From positions 114,520-178,519 of the forward strand of contig CAZRXG010000005.1 of the NCBI GenBank assembly GCA_964603985.1: a DNA stretch of 64,000 nt, written 5' to 3'. The notes beneath the pieces are model-generated. The model was not told the origin of the DNA. It did not search any database and saw only the letters and a list, made by a program, of their open reading frames with translations. Positions 50,472-60,055 of this stretch are shown here, in pieces. The first letter of the stretch is position 1. Each line of letters begins with the position of its first letter. This DNA comes from CAZRXG01 sp964603985 (GTDB lineage: Bacteria > Chloroflexota > Anaerolineae > Aggregatilineales > UBA3940). The position numbers and the translations under genes are program-made.

Positions 50472-51458
50472 TCAGGGCTGGCGGGCGCGGAGTGCCGTCC
50501 GCCACGCGACCAGCGTGACCGCCGGGGAAGGCTCCTTCTTGTCGGCGAACTCCCATTCCTTCCAGGCCATGTACATCGAGCGCGGCGTGAAGCGCCCCTC
50601 CTGGTCGGCCTGATCCATCAGCTCGCCCAGCATGGCCTTGAAGCGCGGATCGGCCAGACACGCCGGGAAGCGGCTCAGCACGTCGGTCACGTGCAGGATG
50701 TCGTACCACACCAGCGGCAGCTTGGGCTTGCGAAAGTCTGTCCCGATGCCGAACAGGTAGACCTTGCGCTCCTGGCGCATGTCCCAGTGCCACAGCAGCG
50801 ACTCGACGCCCGTTTCGACCATCCCATCCCCCTCCAGGCGATCCGGCCCATAGGCGGCGATGCCCCGCAGGCCGACCAGGTTGGCGTAGGGGCAGGGATC
50901 GCCCTTCCTGCCCGGCCCCCGCACATTGATGGCCGGGTCGGTGCTGCACGGCCACCCGTTGTCGCGGAGCTGGCCGCGCAGGTGCTCGATGGCTCGCTCG
51001 ACGCGCGGGTCGTCCCTGACGCCGAGCGCGCACAGCGCGTAAAGCACCAGCGGCGCGTCGCACATCATCCAGGCAAGCTGCGGCAGGCCGGTGCCGCCGT
51101 AGTGCTCCTTGATCTGCACCGTGATCTGGAACGCGCCATCCTCCGATTGACGCTCCAGGATGCGCCCGACAATCGTCCCCATGCCGGGGTCGTCGGCGCG
51201 CAGGCCGATGGCGGCCAGGAAAGCCAGCCGGTGCAGGTGATGACCGGCCTGCTTGTGGTTGGTCAGCGGTGGGCCGGGCCAATCCCGGAGCGCCTCGACC
51301 AGCGCCTGAACGCGTGGGTCGGCGAGCATGGCCGCACGGGCGGCCTGAACGTCGGGGGCAGATTCCGGCTGACCGAGCAGGTCGAGCCGGGTGCGATACT
51401 GCACCCATGCGTCGCCCGTCTCAAGCAGCCAGTCAACCGGTGGGCCTGAGGCCGTCAT
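50472..51458 (-). CDS. Alpha/alpha-toroid (terpene-cyclase-like fold) protein
   Basis: 328 residues with helical repeats resembling the squalene-cyclase/prenyltransferase beta toroid: SEDGAFQITVQIKEHYGGTG, PQLAWMMCDAPLVLYALCAL, RDNGWPCSTDPA and ESLLWHWDMRQ. A protonating DxDD motif of cyclases is not seen, so catalysis is doubtful. No signal peptide or membrane helix. Function unknown. Confidence 0.65.
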   Translation of the reverse strand: MTASGPPVDWLLETGDAWVQYRTRLDLLGQPESAPDVQAARAAMLADPRVQALVEALRDWPGPPLTNHKQAGHHLHRLAFLAAIGLRADDPGMGTIVGRILERQSEDGAFQITVQIKEHYGGTGLPQLAWMMCDAPLVLYALCALGVRDDPRVERAIEHLRGQLRDNGWPCSTDPAINVRGPGRKGDPCPYANLVGLRGIAAYGPDRLEGDGMVETGVESLLWHWDMRQERKVYLFGIGTDFRKPKLPLVWYDILHVTDVLSRFPACLADPRFKAMLGELMDQADQEGRFTPRSMYMAWKEWEFADKKEPSPAVTLVAWRTALRARQP

Positions 51459-51619
51459 GGTCGTGTCTCCTACTCGGCGTGGATAAGCAGGGCTAGGATA
51501 GCACGAATGTTCTGTTTTGGCAAGGTTGGGACGAAGCTCGTCGCCAACATGATGTATAATGTCTTAAGCGTGTCAGAAGCAACGAACGCAGGCGTGCGGA
51601 ATAAACGAGGACAGGCCAA

Positions 51620-52228
51620 GTGGCGGAGCGAGTCGCACCAGCGCGTGAGATGACATTCGAGGAGTTCACCGAGAAGTACGCCGGGAAGCGTTACGAGTAC
51701 TTCGACGGGCGGGCCGTGCCGATGGGGCCGGAGGCCAGCGGTGAGGATGGGGAGGTATACGCGGCCCCGACAAAGGGTATACACGGACTGCTGGCGATGG
51801 AGTTGGGCAGCCTCGTCCGGAACCACGTCCGTGAGAAGAAGCTGGGGATGGTCTTCGGCGCGGAAACCGGCTTCCTGCTCCGGCAGGAGCCGCCCATCAT
51901 GCGGGCGGCTGACATCGCCTTCATCGCCCGTGAGCGGCTGCCCGGCATCGACCTCTCCGACTGGCTGCCTGTGCCCGACCTGGCGGTCGAGGTGATCTCC
52001 GAGCACGATCTGGCGAAGGAGATCCACCGCAAGGTGCAGCAGTACCTTAACGCCGGTGTGCGGCTGGTGTGGGTGGTGTACCCCGAAGATCGCCAGGTGG
52101 TCGTATATCGCCCCGGCGAGGCGGCGGCAACGCTCGGCGTGGAGGACATGCTGGACGGCGGCGACGTGCTGCCCGGATTCTCCGTCACGCTGGCCGCACT
52201 GTTCGCCGTCCTGGACCACAAAGCGTAA
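51620..52228 (+). CDS. Uma2 family (DUF820) endonuclease-like protein
   Basis: 202 residues from a GTG. The PD-(D/E)xK core is readable: MRAADIAFIARERLPG, VPDLAVEVISEHDLAKEI, RKVQQYLNAGVRLVWVVYP and RQVVVYRP. Catalytic Asp, Glu and downstream Lys are in place. Uma2 proteins are abundant in cyanobacteria and Chloroflexota and are often linked to mobile DNA; their target is not established. It converges with the YfhO-flippase gene with no gap. Confidence 0.88.
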   Translation: MAERVAPAREMTFEEFTEKYAGKRYEYFDGRAVPMGPEASGEDGEVYAAPTKGIHGLLAMELGSLVRNHVREKKLGMVFGAETGFLLRQEPPIMRAADIAFIARERLPGIDLSDWLPVPDLAVEVISEHDLAKEIHRKVQQYLNAGVRLVWVVYPEDRQVVVYRPGEAAATLGVEDMLDGGDVLPGFSVTLAALFAVLDHKA

Positions 52229-55200
52229 TCAGTCCCCTACCGCCACCCCCGGCAGCAGCCGCCCCCGCACGCGGGCCGGGATCAGGGGAGCCAGCCCGCG
52301 CATTTCCTCCGCCGTGAACGGTCGCAGCAGCAGCACCGCCCCGACGTACACCACTCCCCCGCCGACCAGTGCCAGGGCCGTGCCAACCTGCGCCAGTGCC
52401 CATGTCGCGCCGCCCATCAGCACCGTGGCCGCCGCGATGCGCCACAAGATCCGCGCCCAGGGTACGCCCCCCAGCGCGGGCCGCATGACCAGGTAGAAGA
52501 AGGTCAGCAGCACCAGCTCGGAGAGGATGGCGATCACCGCCGCCGCCGGGTAGGAGTAGCGCGGGATGAAGACCAGGTTGGTCGCCACGTTGAACAGCAC
52601 GCCCAGCACAAACGCCCACGTCAGGATGCGCTGCCGGTTGAGGGCGATGATCACGTAGTTGGTCACACTGTTGATCCAACCGATGGGGATGCTCCACACG
52701 AAGATCTGGAGCGCAATCGCGCCGTGCGGCAGGAACTCCGGCCCGCCCAGCAGACCGACCAGGAAGGTCGCCAGCAGCGTCGTGACGACGGCCACCGGCA
52801 GCGAGATCAGCGAGAGCAGCTTGACGGACAGGATGTAACTGCTGCGCAGCGCCTCGCGATCCTCCTGCGCCTGGCGCGACATCACCGGGAACAGCGCCTG
52901 GGTGAAGAACGAGGGGATCACGTTCAACGCGTCTATCCACTTGTAGACCACTCCGTACCAACCGACGACCATCGCACCCTTCAAGGCACGCAGCAACACG
53001 ATGTCCAGCCGGAAGAAGATCGTCGCCAGCAGGTGGTTGATCATCAACGGGAAGGACTCGCCCACCGCGCCGCGCTGAAGCCGCCAGTCGAAGGTGGGGC
53101 GCGGGCGGAAGAACAGGCGCACCGCCAGCCCACCCAGGATGACCAGCGTGATGGCATTGACGACGATGCTCACGCCCGCCAGCCCGACGATGCCGTAGCC
53201 CAGCAGCAGCGCGATCACCCCCAGCGACGCGGTTAAGATGGTGCTGACGGTCGTGATGGCGGCAGGGTACTCGGCCTGCTCGTAAGCGTAGAACAGACCG
53301 GTCAGGCCCTTGGAGAGCGTCGAGAGGAACAACCCGGCATACAGCAGCCACATGGTGGTCACGGTGTCGGCGGCCAGCGGTTCGAGCGCCAGCGACGCGA
53401 CGGCGCTCAACCGCTGCCAGGCCGTAATGAAGCCCGCCAGCACGGGCACGCCCAGCAGCGCCAGCCCCAGCCGCATGATGCTGGTGTTGACCAGGTAACG
53501 GTTGGCGTCGTCGCGGTGGCGGGCCACCTCGCGCACCAGGAAGGTGTCCAGCCCGAAGTTGGAGACGATCTCGAACCAGCCCCAGATCACGACCGCGAAC
53601 TGGTACTTGCCCGACCCCTCTGGCCCCAGGATGCGCAGCATGATGAACGCGAAGGCGAACATGATGGCCCGGTTGAACAGGTTGAGCACAATCGGCGCGA
53701 AGGAGTTCTTGGCGACGCGCCGCATGGTGCTGTCGTGCGGACTTTCGCGGTAGGCGTAGCGCCACAGCCACACCCCCACCGCAAAGACCAGCACCACGCC
53801 CGCCATGAAGGACGTGAACCCGCCCAGCTTGACCGAGTCGGGGCTGTACTTCATGCGCACCGTCCACGCGCCCCGCTCCAGGTAAACCCCCCGGAAGTTG
53901 CCATCGACCACATGAAGCGGCACCTGGCGCTCATCCGCGTCACCCGCGCCGGTGGGCCGCAGGTATGCCTTCCAACCGGGGAAGGCGCTGTCGACCAGCA
54001 CCAACCAGCTTTCATCCCTGACCTGCGCGTCGATCCACACCTCATTGGCTGTGTAGACGGTGACGGTGGCCGGGATCGGCGTGCCGGGGAAGCCGGTGGG
54101 CGCGTTGGCCCGCTGCCGTTCGCGCGGCAGACCGGGCGGGGCCGGGATCAGCACGTTGTGCCGCAGGTCGAAGTAGGCCACTTCGTCGGCGAAGGGCGGA
54201 TCGTCCTCGCCGTCCACTCTGTAGGGAGCGGTGGCGGAGAAGGGCAGCGTGAACGCCCTCGGCATCGCGCCCAGGTTCTCATAGATGCGCACCGCCTCGT
54301 CCTCGTAGACCAGCTCATACTTCGGACTGTCGATCTCGACCTCGGTGACGACGTACTTCACGTTCAGCACGTCGAGCAGCGGCGAGTCGAGCGCGTCGGG
54401 ATGGGTGCTGTAGAGCGGCGCAATGCGGTTGTAAGCCAGGTCATCCTGCGGCTGGATGACGCGCATGTAGTCGGCGTACTGTCCTGGGATCAGGCTGTCG
54501 TATCCGCTGGCATCCTGTAGATCGTGCAGCCACCCGATGTTGCTGTTCATCGTGTCCGCGCCGGGTTCCTCATAGGCGATGAAGCGCCACGGCTGGCTAT
54601 CTTCGGCAGCCCTCTCCTTGAGCCAGTCAATCGCCGGTGGCACCACATCGAGCAGCGCCGGGTCATTGGCCGGGTAGAAGCCCCACGTCGCAAGGCCAAG
54701 ATCGACGACCACGACCAGCGGGGCCAGCGCCAACCACAGCGGCACGTCACCGCGCAGCGGCAGGACGCGCTTGAGCGCGCCAGGGATGGGAAGGTGGATC
54801 ACCTGCTGGCTGAGAACCAGCACCGCACCGGTCAGCGCCAGCATCACGGCCAGGACGAGCGCATTCACGGCCTGGTAAGAGTAGAACGCCCGCCCATCGG
54901 GGAAGGCAGTCGGGGCCAGCGCCAACCCCTCGAAGGCACGTTGGACGATCCCCTCAATGCCGCCATAAAAAACACGCGAGAGGATCAGGGCCAGCAGGAT
55001 CAGCCCTCCCGCGCCGACACACGCCCAGCCAATGATCGACGCCGCCTGCTGGGTGGGCGTCGGCCCCTCGGCGCGCAGTGCGCGGTCATGCAGGCGCTCG
55101 ACGAAGGTCTGCAAAAGCTGCACCCCGAAACCGGCCAGCACGGCCACGCCGACCGTCAGCGGCCACACCCAGCGGAAAGGCGAATGCGACTGGTTGATGA

Positions 55201-56533
55201 AGGGCAGCCCGTAGTACAGCAGCGCGTAGGTCGGCGTGCCGAACACAAACGAAACCGACAGCGCCGCCAGCACCGCGAAGATCACGCGGTAGGGGCGGCC
55301 CGGCCCCTCGGCGACGAGGGTCTTATCGTCGGGGGGCGCGGCCAGCACCGAGGTGCGTTTGCGGGGGATGCGGGCCATGACCCAATGCAGGACGGCCAGC
55401 AGCGCCAGCGCCATCGGCAGGATGCCCAGGTAAGCCCCACCCTCGACGTAGTTCTTGATCCCCCAATGCGTGTTGTCGATGGCCTCGCCCACCGCGTTGA
55501 CCGTCACCGGCACGCGCCGCCATGCGAACACGTCGAAGATGTGATGGTGCGATGGGTTGCCGAAGAAGTTGGGCATCAGGAAGGCAATCACGCGGCGGGC
55601 GGGGTAAGCCCAATCGCGCACCTGCGCCAGCGAGACCGCCCCCTCACGGAAGGAGCGGCTGGCAAGCTCATAGGAGGGGATGATCTGCAGCGCGCCAAGC
55701 GCCAGCCCCAATCCCACCATCGCGATCAACCACAGCACCCGGCCCAACAGTTTGCCCAAGGCCCCCGGCTCCCTGCGGGCGGCGATCACCCCGGCGATCA
55801 ACCGCCAGGCCGCGTAGAAGGCCATCACCAGCAGCGTGAAGTACAGCGCCTCGACGTGCCCGGCCAGCGCCGCCATCCCCAGCCCGCCCGCGCCGACGGC
55901 CACCCAGGGGATGGTCGCCGGGCGGCCCCCCAGCGCCTTACCCCGGCGGATGGTCAATTCGATCATCGCCAGCTCAAACGGCAGCCAGGCCGCCGCCGCG
56001 ATGATCATGGCGAACACCACGCTCACCAGGTAGAAGCCGCTCAACTGGTAGGCCAGCGCCGCGATGGCCGCGCCTATCCGTCGCACGCCCAGCACGCGGG
56101 CCAGGATGTACATGTTGACCGCCGCCAGCCACAACTGCGAGACGGTGAACCAGCCATAAGCCGACGACAGTGGCAGGATCAGAAAGAGCAGGCTGAAGGG
56201 ATAGAGGGTCGAGCTTTGTCCCGCCGCCAGGAAGGGCGCCCCGGCGACGATGTAGGGCTGCCAGAGCGGGATCTCCCCGGCTTTGATCTGTTGGAGGGCG
56301 AAGCGCTTCCAGGCGTAGTTCTCCAGGATCAGGTCGGAGATCAGCCCGTTGTGCGGCTGCTCGATCCCGTAATCAGCCGCCAGCGACGCGTACGGCTCAA
56401 ACTGGAACAGGTTATCGACGGGCAGCAGCGTCCTGCCGCCGACCGTCTGCGGGAAGAAGACGATCAGGGGGATGATCAGCAGGAAGGCGGCGATCAGAAG
56501 GTCGGGCAGGGCGCGCTTGAGTCGCTCTCGCAT
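52229..56533 (-). CDS. YfhO-type membrane protein fused to a Wzx-like flippase
   Basis: 1434 residues. About 1-925 is a YfhO-like GT-C protein: multi-helix membrane part (LLIAAFLLIIPLIVFFPQTV, LILENYAWKRFALQQIKAGE, LYYGLPFINQSHSPFRWVWP), an external domain (SPKYELVYEDEAVRIYENLG, FPGWKAYLRPTGAGDA, LERGAWTVRMKYSPDSVKLG) and a last helix. From about 937 (MRRVAKNSFAPIVLNLFNRA) to the end is a complete MOP-superfamily polysaccharide flippase with 12-14 helices (MLRILGPEGSGKYQFAVVIW). No stop or frameshift separates them. The fusion joins transfer of a lipid-linked sugar with flipping of a lipid-linked glycan across the membrane. Met937 could also serve as an internal start. Confidence 0.85.
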   Translation of the reverse strand: MRERLKRALPDLLIAAFLLIIPLIVFFPQTVGGRTLLPVDNLFQFEPYASLAADYGIEQPHNGLISDLILENYAWKRFALQQIKAGEIPLWQPYIVAGAPFLAAGQSSTLYPFSLLFLILPLSSAYGWFTVSQLWLAAVNMYILARVLGVRRIGAAIAALAYQLSGFYLVSVVFAMIIAAAAWLPFELAMIELTIRRGKALGGRPATIPWVAVGAGGLGMAALAGHVEALYFTLLVMAFYAAWRLIAGVIAARREPGALGKLLGRVLWLIAMVGLGLALGALQIIPSYELASRSFREGAVSLAQVRDWAYPARRVIAFLMPNFFGNPSHHHIFDVFAWRRVPVTVNAVGEAIDNTHWGIKNYVEGGAYLGILPMALALLAVLHWVMARIPRKRTSVLAAPPDDKTLVAEGPGRPYRVIFAVLAALSVSFVFGTPTYALLYYGLPFINQSHSPFRWVWPLTVGVAVLAGFGVQLLQTFVERLHDRALRAEGPTPTQQAASIIGWACVGAGGLILLALILSRVFYGGIEGIVQRAFEGLALAPTAFPDGRAFYSYQAVNALVLAVMLALTGAVLVLSQQVIHLPIPGALKRVLPLRGDVPLWLALAPLVVVVDLGLATWGFYPANDPALLDVVPPAIDWLKERAAEDSQPWRFIAYEEPGADTMNSNIGWLHDLQDASGYDSLIPGQYADYMRVIQPQDDLAYNRIAPLYSTHPDALDSPLLDVLNVKYVVTEVEIDSPKYELVYEDEAVRIYENLGAMPRAFTLPFSATAPYRVDGEDDPPFADEVAYFDLRHNVLIPAPPGLPRERQRANAPTGFPGTPIPATVTVYTANEVWIDAQVRDESWLVLVDSAFPGWKAYLRPTGAGDADERQVPLHVVDGNFRGVYLERGAWTVRMKYSPDSVKLGGFTSFMAGVVLVFAVGVWLWRYAYRESPHDSTMRRVAKNSFAPIVLNLFNRAIMFAFAFIMLRILGPEGSGKYQFAVVIWGWFEIVSNFGLDTFLVREVARHRDDANRYLVNTSIMRLGLALLGVPVLAGFITAWQRLSAVASLALEPLAADTVTTMWLLYAGLFLSTLSKGLTGLFYAYEQAEYPAAITTVSTILTASLGVIALLLGYGIVGLAGVSIVVNAITLVILGGLAVRLFFRPRPTFDWRLQRGAVGESFPLMINHLLATIFFRLDIVLLRALKGAMVVGWYGVVYKWIDALNVIPSFFTQALFPVMSRQAQEDREALRSSYILSVKLLSLISLPVAVVTTLLATFLVGLLGGPEFLPHGAIALQIFVWSIPIGWINSVTNYVIIALNRQRILTWAFVLGVLFNVATNLVFIPRYSYPAAAVIAILSELVLLTFFYLVMRPALGGVPWARILWRIAAATVLMGGATWALAQVGTALALVGGGVVYVGAVLLLRPFTAEEMRGLAPLIPARVRGRLLPGVAVGD

Positions 56534-56623
56534 AGACGAACCTCTACTCTAAAAAAAGGCGCGTTAACCCGGTGCACAGGTCCGCATAACAATGTGGTCG
56601 CCGCAGGCAAATACCCACCCTGG

Positions 56624-56668
56624 CCCTCCCCCATGCATGGGGGAGGGAAAAGCGCTCTTTGAGCGCTT
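56624..56668. repeat. 24-bp perfect palindrome plus adjacent 8-bp hairpin
   Basis: CCCTCCCCCATG and its exact complement CATGGGGGAGGG (56624-56647), followed by AAGCGCTC-TTT-GAGCGCTT (56650-56668). They lie about 90 bp upstream of the start of the YfhO-flippase gene. Possible REP-type mobile palindrome or binding site. Confidence 0.7.
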
Positions 56669-56805
56669 GGGAGGGGGTGGAGGCGTAGAAGATCCAGGTT
56701 TGTCTTTGACTTCCCTCACACCCACGCCATCCTGCTGCGCTGCCACCCGGTGCGCCCTTGAGTGTAGCGGAGCCATATTAACGGATTGAGGCTGGGAATT
56801 CAAAC

Positions 56806-56930
56806 AGGAGTTACGCAGTTGAGCGCTTCTGAGCGCTTCTGCGCGCTTCCGGCCACACAGCACCGGGTGAAAAGGGCCGTAAATCTGTGTAATCCGCGTA
56901 ATCTGCGGGCTGAAACCTCTTGCGACGCTG
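56806..56930. repeat. Copy of the TAGGAGTTACGC repeat family with one terminal repeat
   Basis: Begins AGGAGTTACGCAGTTG and contains GCTTCTGCGCGCTTCC and AAATCTGTGTAATCCGCGTA, in the same order as the MITE at 20988-21143. No right terminal repeat is recognisable, so its end at about 56930 is approximate. Together with the palindromes it fills the gap 56534-56951. Confidence 0.65.
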
Positions 56931-56951
56931 CGGCGCGATCCCGGCGGGCTA

Positions 56952-57764
56952 TCACCCCAGCGCCACGTCGAGCAGCATCATCACCGCGAAGCCCAGTATC
57001 GTCCCCAGCGTGGCCAGGTCGGGGTAGCCGCCGCACTGCGACTCCGGGATGACCTCCTCGATGACCACGAAGATCATCGCGCCCGCCGCGAAGGCCAGCG
57101 CGTAGGGTAGGATCGGGCGCGCGATCAGCACGGTTGCCGCGCCCAGCACCCCGGCCACCGGCTCGACCACCGCCGACAACTGCCCGTACCAGAAGCTCTT
57201 GAACGGCGATACACCCTCGCGGCGCAGCGGCATCGCCACCGCGAGGCCCTCCGGGAAGTTCTGTAGGCCGATGCCAATTGCCAGCGCGACCGCGCCCGCC
57301 ACGCTGGCCGCCGGGACGCCCGCCGCCGCCGCCCCAAACGCGACGCCCACCGCCAGCCCCTCTGGGAAGTTGTGCAGCGTGATGGCCAGCACCAGCAGGA
57401 TGGTGCGCTGCCACGTCGTCTTGAGGCCCTCGGCCTTCTCGATGGGCGCGCTGAGGTGCAGGTGAGGTAGAACCATGTCAACCCCACGCAGGAAGACCGC
57501 GCCCAGCAGAAACCCGGTCACTGCCGGGAGCCAGGACGGCACGCGCATCTCCTCCGACAGCTCAATCGCCGGGGCAAGCAGCGACCAGTAGCTGGCCGCG
57601 ATCATCACCCCGGCGGCGAAGCCGAGCATTGTGTCAAGCAGCTTGCGGTTGACCTCGCGCGTGGTGAAGACCAGCGACGCGCCGAGCGCGGTCACGCCCC
57701 ACGTGAAGCCGGTTGCCAGCAGGGCCTGTAAAACGGGGTGCAGCGTTCTCATATAGGTGATCAT
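56952..57764 (-). CDS. ZIP family metal transporter
   Basis: 270 residues from the ATG at 57764, after AGGAGACGAGC; the longer frame lacks homology. Eight membrane helices. Metal-site motifs AITLHNFPEGLAVGVAFG and GIGLQNFPEGLAVAMPLR on helices 4 and 5, and FVVIEEVIPES; LHLSAPIEK forms the variable His-containing loop after helix 3. These match the GufA/ZupT branch, which imports Zn(II) and other divalent cations. It lies 35 bp downstream of the large WD40 lipoprotein gene on the same strand. Confidence 0.9.
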   Translation of the reverse strand: MITYMRTLHPVLQALLATGFTWGVTALGASLVFTTREVNRKLLDTMLGFAAGVMIAASYWSLLAPAIELSEEMRVPSWLPAVTGFLLGAVFLRGVDMVLPHLHLSAPIEKAEGLKTTWQRTILLVLAITLHNFPEGLAVGVAFGAAAAGVPAASVAGAVALAIGIGLQNFPEGLAVAMPLRREGVSPFKSFWYGQLSAVVEPVAGVLGAATVLIARPILPYALAFAAGAMIFVVIEEVIPESQCGGYPDLATLGTILGFAVMMLLDVALG

Positions 57765-57799
57765 GCTCGTCTCCTGGTCGGTTTCGGTGTTTCGCCTGT

Positions 57800-59815
57800 T
57801 CAGGACTCGCCGTCCACGTCCCACAGTTTGATCGTGCCGTCCCTGCTTCGCGAGATCAGTATCCCGCCATCGGGTGAAAACACAAGGCTCGATATAGTGT
57901 CCGTATGCCCGGTCAGGGTGCGCAGTGCCTGCCAGGTCGCGACATCCCACAGTTGAATCACGTCCCCACTGGCCGAGGCCAACGTTTTGCCGTCCGGCGA
58001 GAAAACCAGTTGCCTCACCTCGCTTCCCGCGACGACCAGCGATGGCAGCTCCTCCCCCGTCTCAACGTCCCACAGCCGGATGGTCGGGTCACCCTGAGGA
58101 TGCGGGGCGGTCCAGTCACCCCGGTTGAACACGGCCAGGATGCTGCCGTCCGGCGAAAACACCGACAGGCACCTGAACTCGGAGTCCTCGTCCGGTGCGT
58201 GGCCGGGGTCGGCCAATGCGTGCCTCACGCGGCCCGTCTCCAGGTCCCATAGCCTGATGACGCCGCTCCACGTCGTCGTGACCAGCGTTTCCCCGTCCGG
58301 CGAGAAGGCCGCGTACATCCAGGCACAGGACCCCTCGTGCTCGTATTCGCTGCCGCTCAGGGTGTGCAGCTCCTGCCCCGTCGCCACGTCCCACACCTTC
58401 ACCATGGCATCGCAATCCCCCGAGGCCAGCACACTGCCATCCGGCGAGAAGTCCAGGCGGATAATGGCTTCCGTGTGTCCGGCCAGACTGTGCAGCTCCT
58501 GCCCCGTCGCCGCGTCCCACATCTTTACCATGCCATCGTCGTCCCCTGAGGCCAGCACACTGCCGTCCGGCGAGAAGTCCATATCGACGATGCTGCCTGT
58601 GTGCCCGGCCAGGCTGCGTGCTTCCTCGCGGATCTCGCTGTCTATCAGATAGAGATTACCATCGTCGCCCACCAGGGCAATCACCTGCCCGTCCGGTGAG
58701 GGGACCAGATCGCCCTGTCCCAGGGCAATGCCAGGGTACAGGGCCCGCAGTTGTGCGCCCGACTCTACGTTCCACAGCTTCAGAAAACTTTCAAACTGCA
58801 CCGCCGAGACCAGCCTCTTCCCATCCGGCAGGAAGGCGAAAGACGACAACCAGTCCTCGTGTCTCAGGACGTGAAGCTTCCGCCCCGTCGCCACGTCCCA
58901 TAAAATAATGTCCTCGCCATCATCCCCACTGCGGGCAGCCAGCACTGTGCCGTCCGGCGAGAGGACCATCATCGAGGAAGTGCCCGTAACCAGAATGGTG
59001 GGGTCGCCATGAATCCCGAGCAACCATTCCAGCAGCGGAAAGCACGGGGCGTCGCCGTACTCCGCGTCCTTCTCCTCGAAGGACGACACGGAGATCACAG
59101 GCGGCGGATCTGAGCCGGTCAGTGTCACCGCTTTGGTGACGTTCCCCTCAGGCCACTGCACCAGCCGGACAGTCCACCTGAGCTGATACGCAGTTATATC
59201 CGTATCGGGAAAGTCCATTCCCTCATTGTCCATAGGAGAGTACGTTCCTCTATATATTCTGCTCTCCTTGACGCATGCCAGCGTGCGCACCTCCGGCGCG
59301 TTCCTGGCCCCGATGAAGGGCATCCACGGCAATTGCGATTCGGAGTGCGGGTGCTCAAACTTATAGACGGCCCAGCCCTCTTCGTCGTCATAGTCCCGCC
59401 TGAGCAGCGTGAGCACCGAGGTAATGGGCACCTCGGCGGCTCCCACCGGGTTGGCGGAGAAGGCCGCCTCGCACAGCGGCCCGGCCTCGGGCAGCAGCGT
59501 GTCCAGAGCAGGCAGGGGTGTCGGGGTGATAGTTGGTGTGAGGGTGGGGGTCGGAGTGGGGGGCGGGGTGGGGGCGGTGGTGCCCGTCGGCTTCCTGGTG
59601 GGCCGGGGAACCATCGTGCCCTCGCTTTGGGCGATCCTGGTCTTGAGCTCCATCGCATCGGTCATTTTAGCCGCCACCGTCTCGAACTGCTGTGTGGCGT
59701 TTGGCACCGGGGTGGGCGTCTCAGACGGCCGATTGGCTGCGCAGCCGATCAGCGCCCAGGTTGCTGCCCCCAACAGCACGAATGCCCAGAGTGGTTTTGT
59801 CCGCTTCATACCCAT
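57800..59815 (-). CDS. Large WD40-repeat lipoprotein
   Basis: 671 residues from the ATG at 59815, five bases after GGGAGGTC. Signal peptide ending LIGC (Cys25), a Thr/Pro stalk (about 70-95), a region without known domain (about 100-260), then at least nine WD40 blades such as GHTGSIVDMDFSPDGSVLAS, WDAATGQELHSLAGHTEAI, WDVATGQELHTLSG and GHTDTISSLVFSPDGGILIS. It would display one or two propellers outside the membrane. It is probably co-transcribed with the ZIP gene. Confidence 0.86.
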   Translation of the reverse strand: MGMKRTKPLWAFVLLGAATWALIGCAANRPSETPTPVPNATQQFETVAAKMTDAMELKTRIAQSEGTMVPRPTRKPTGTTAPTPPPTPTPTLTPTITPTPLPALDTLLPEAGPLCEAAFSANPVGAAEVPITSVLTLLRRDYDDEEGWAVYKFEHPHSESQLPWMPFIGARNAPEVRTLACVKESRIYRGTYSPMDNEGMDFPDTDITAYQLRWTVRLVQWPEGNVTKAVTLTGSDPPPVISVSSFEEKDAEYGDAPCFPLLEWLLGIHGDPTILVTGTSSMMVLSPDGTVLAARSGDDGEDIILWDVATGRKLHVLRHEDWLSSFAFLPDGKRLVSAVQFESFLKLWNVESGAQLRALYPGIALGQGDLVPSPDGQVIALVGDDGNLYLIDSEIREEARSLAGHTGSIVDMDFSPDGSVLASGDDDGMVKMWDAATGQELHSLAGHTEAIIRLDFSPDGSVLASGDCDAMVKVWDVATGQELHTLSGSEYEHEGSCAWMYAAFSPDGETLVTTTWSGVIRLWDLETGRVRHALADPGHAPDEDSEFRCLSVFSPDGSILAVFNRGDWTAPHPQGDPTIRLWDVETGEELPSLVVAGSEVRQLVFSPDGKTLASASGDVIQLWDVATWQALRTLTGHTDTISSLVFSPDGGILISRSRDGTIKLWDVDGES

Positions 59816-60055
59816 TGTTTGACCTCCCAGGGGGGCCGGGTAGATCGCATAGAATACACACGAGACGGGTTGCGCCCGTCCCGAACAGCCACCCGACAAC
59901 CCCCATTATAGCCGACGTTGGGCGCACGGAGAACCGGCAGCAGGCTGCCCGGCGGCGAGGCGCCACGCTTGCCTAAGCCCCCCATTCGTGCTACTCTCTA
60001 CCGGCCTGAGTCTGTCCCGGCGCACGCCGGGTGCAGCGAAGAGGGAGAGGTAGGG

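Noticed and set aside
50050..51408. A 452-codon minus-strand frame
   Set aside because: Ala/Arg/Pro-rich, overlaps both the amidase and the toroid-fold protein in a different frame; no motif.
54524..56662. A 712-codon open frame on the plus strand
   Set aside because: It is exactly antisense to the YfhO-flippase gene, has Arg/Gln/His-rich composition typical of a GC-rich shadow frame and no recognisable domain.
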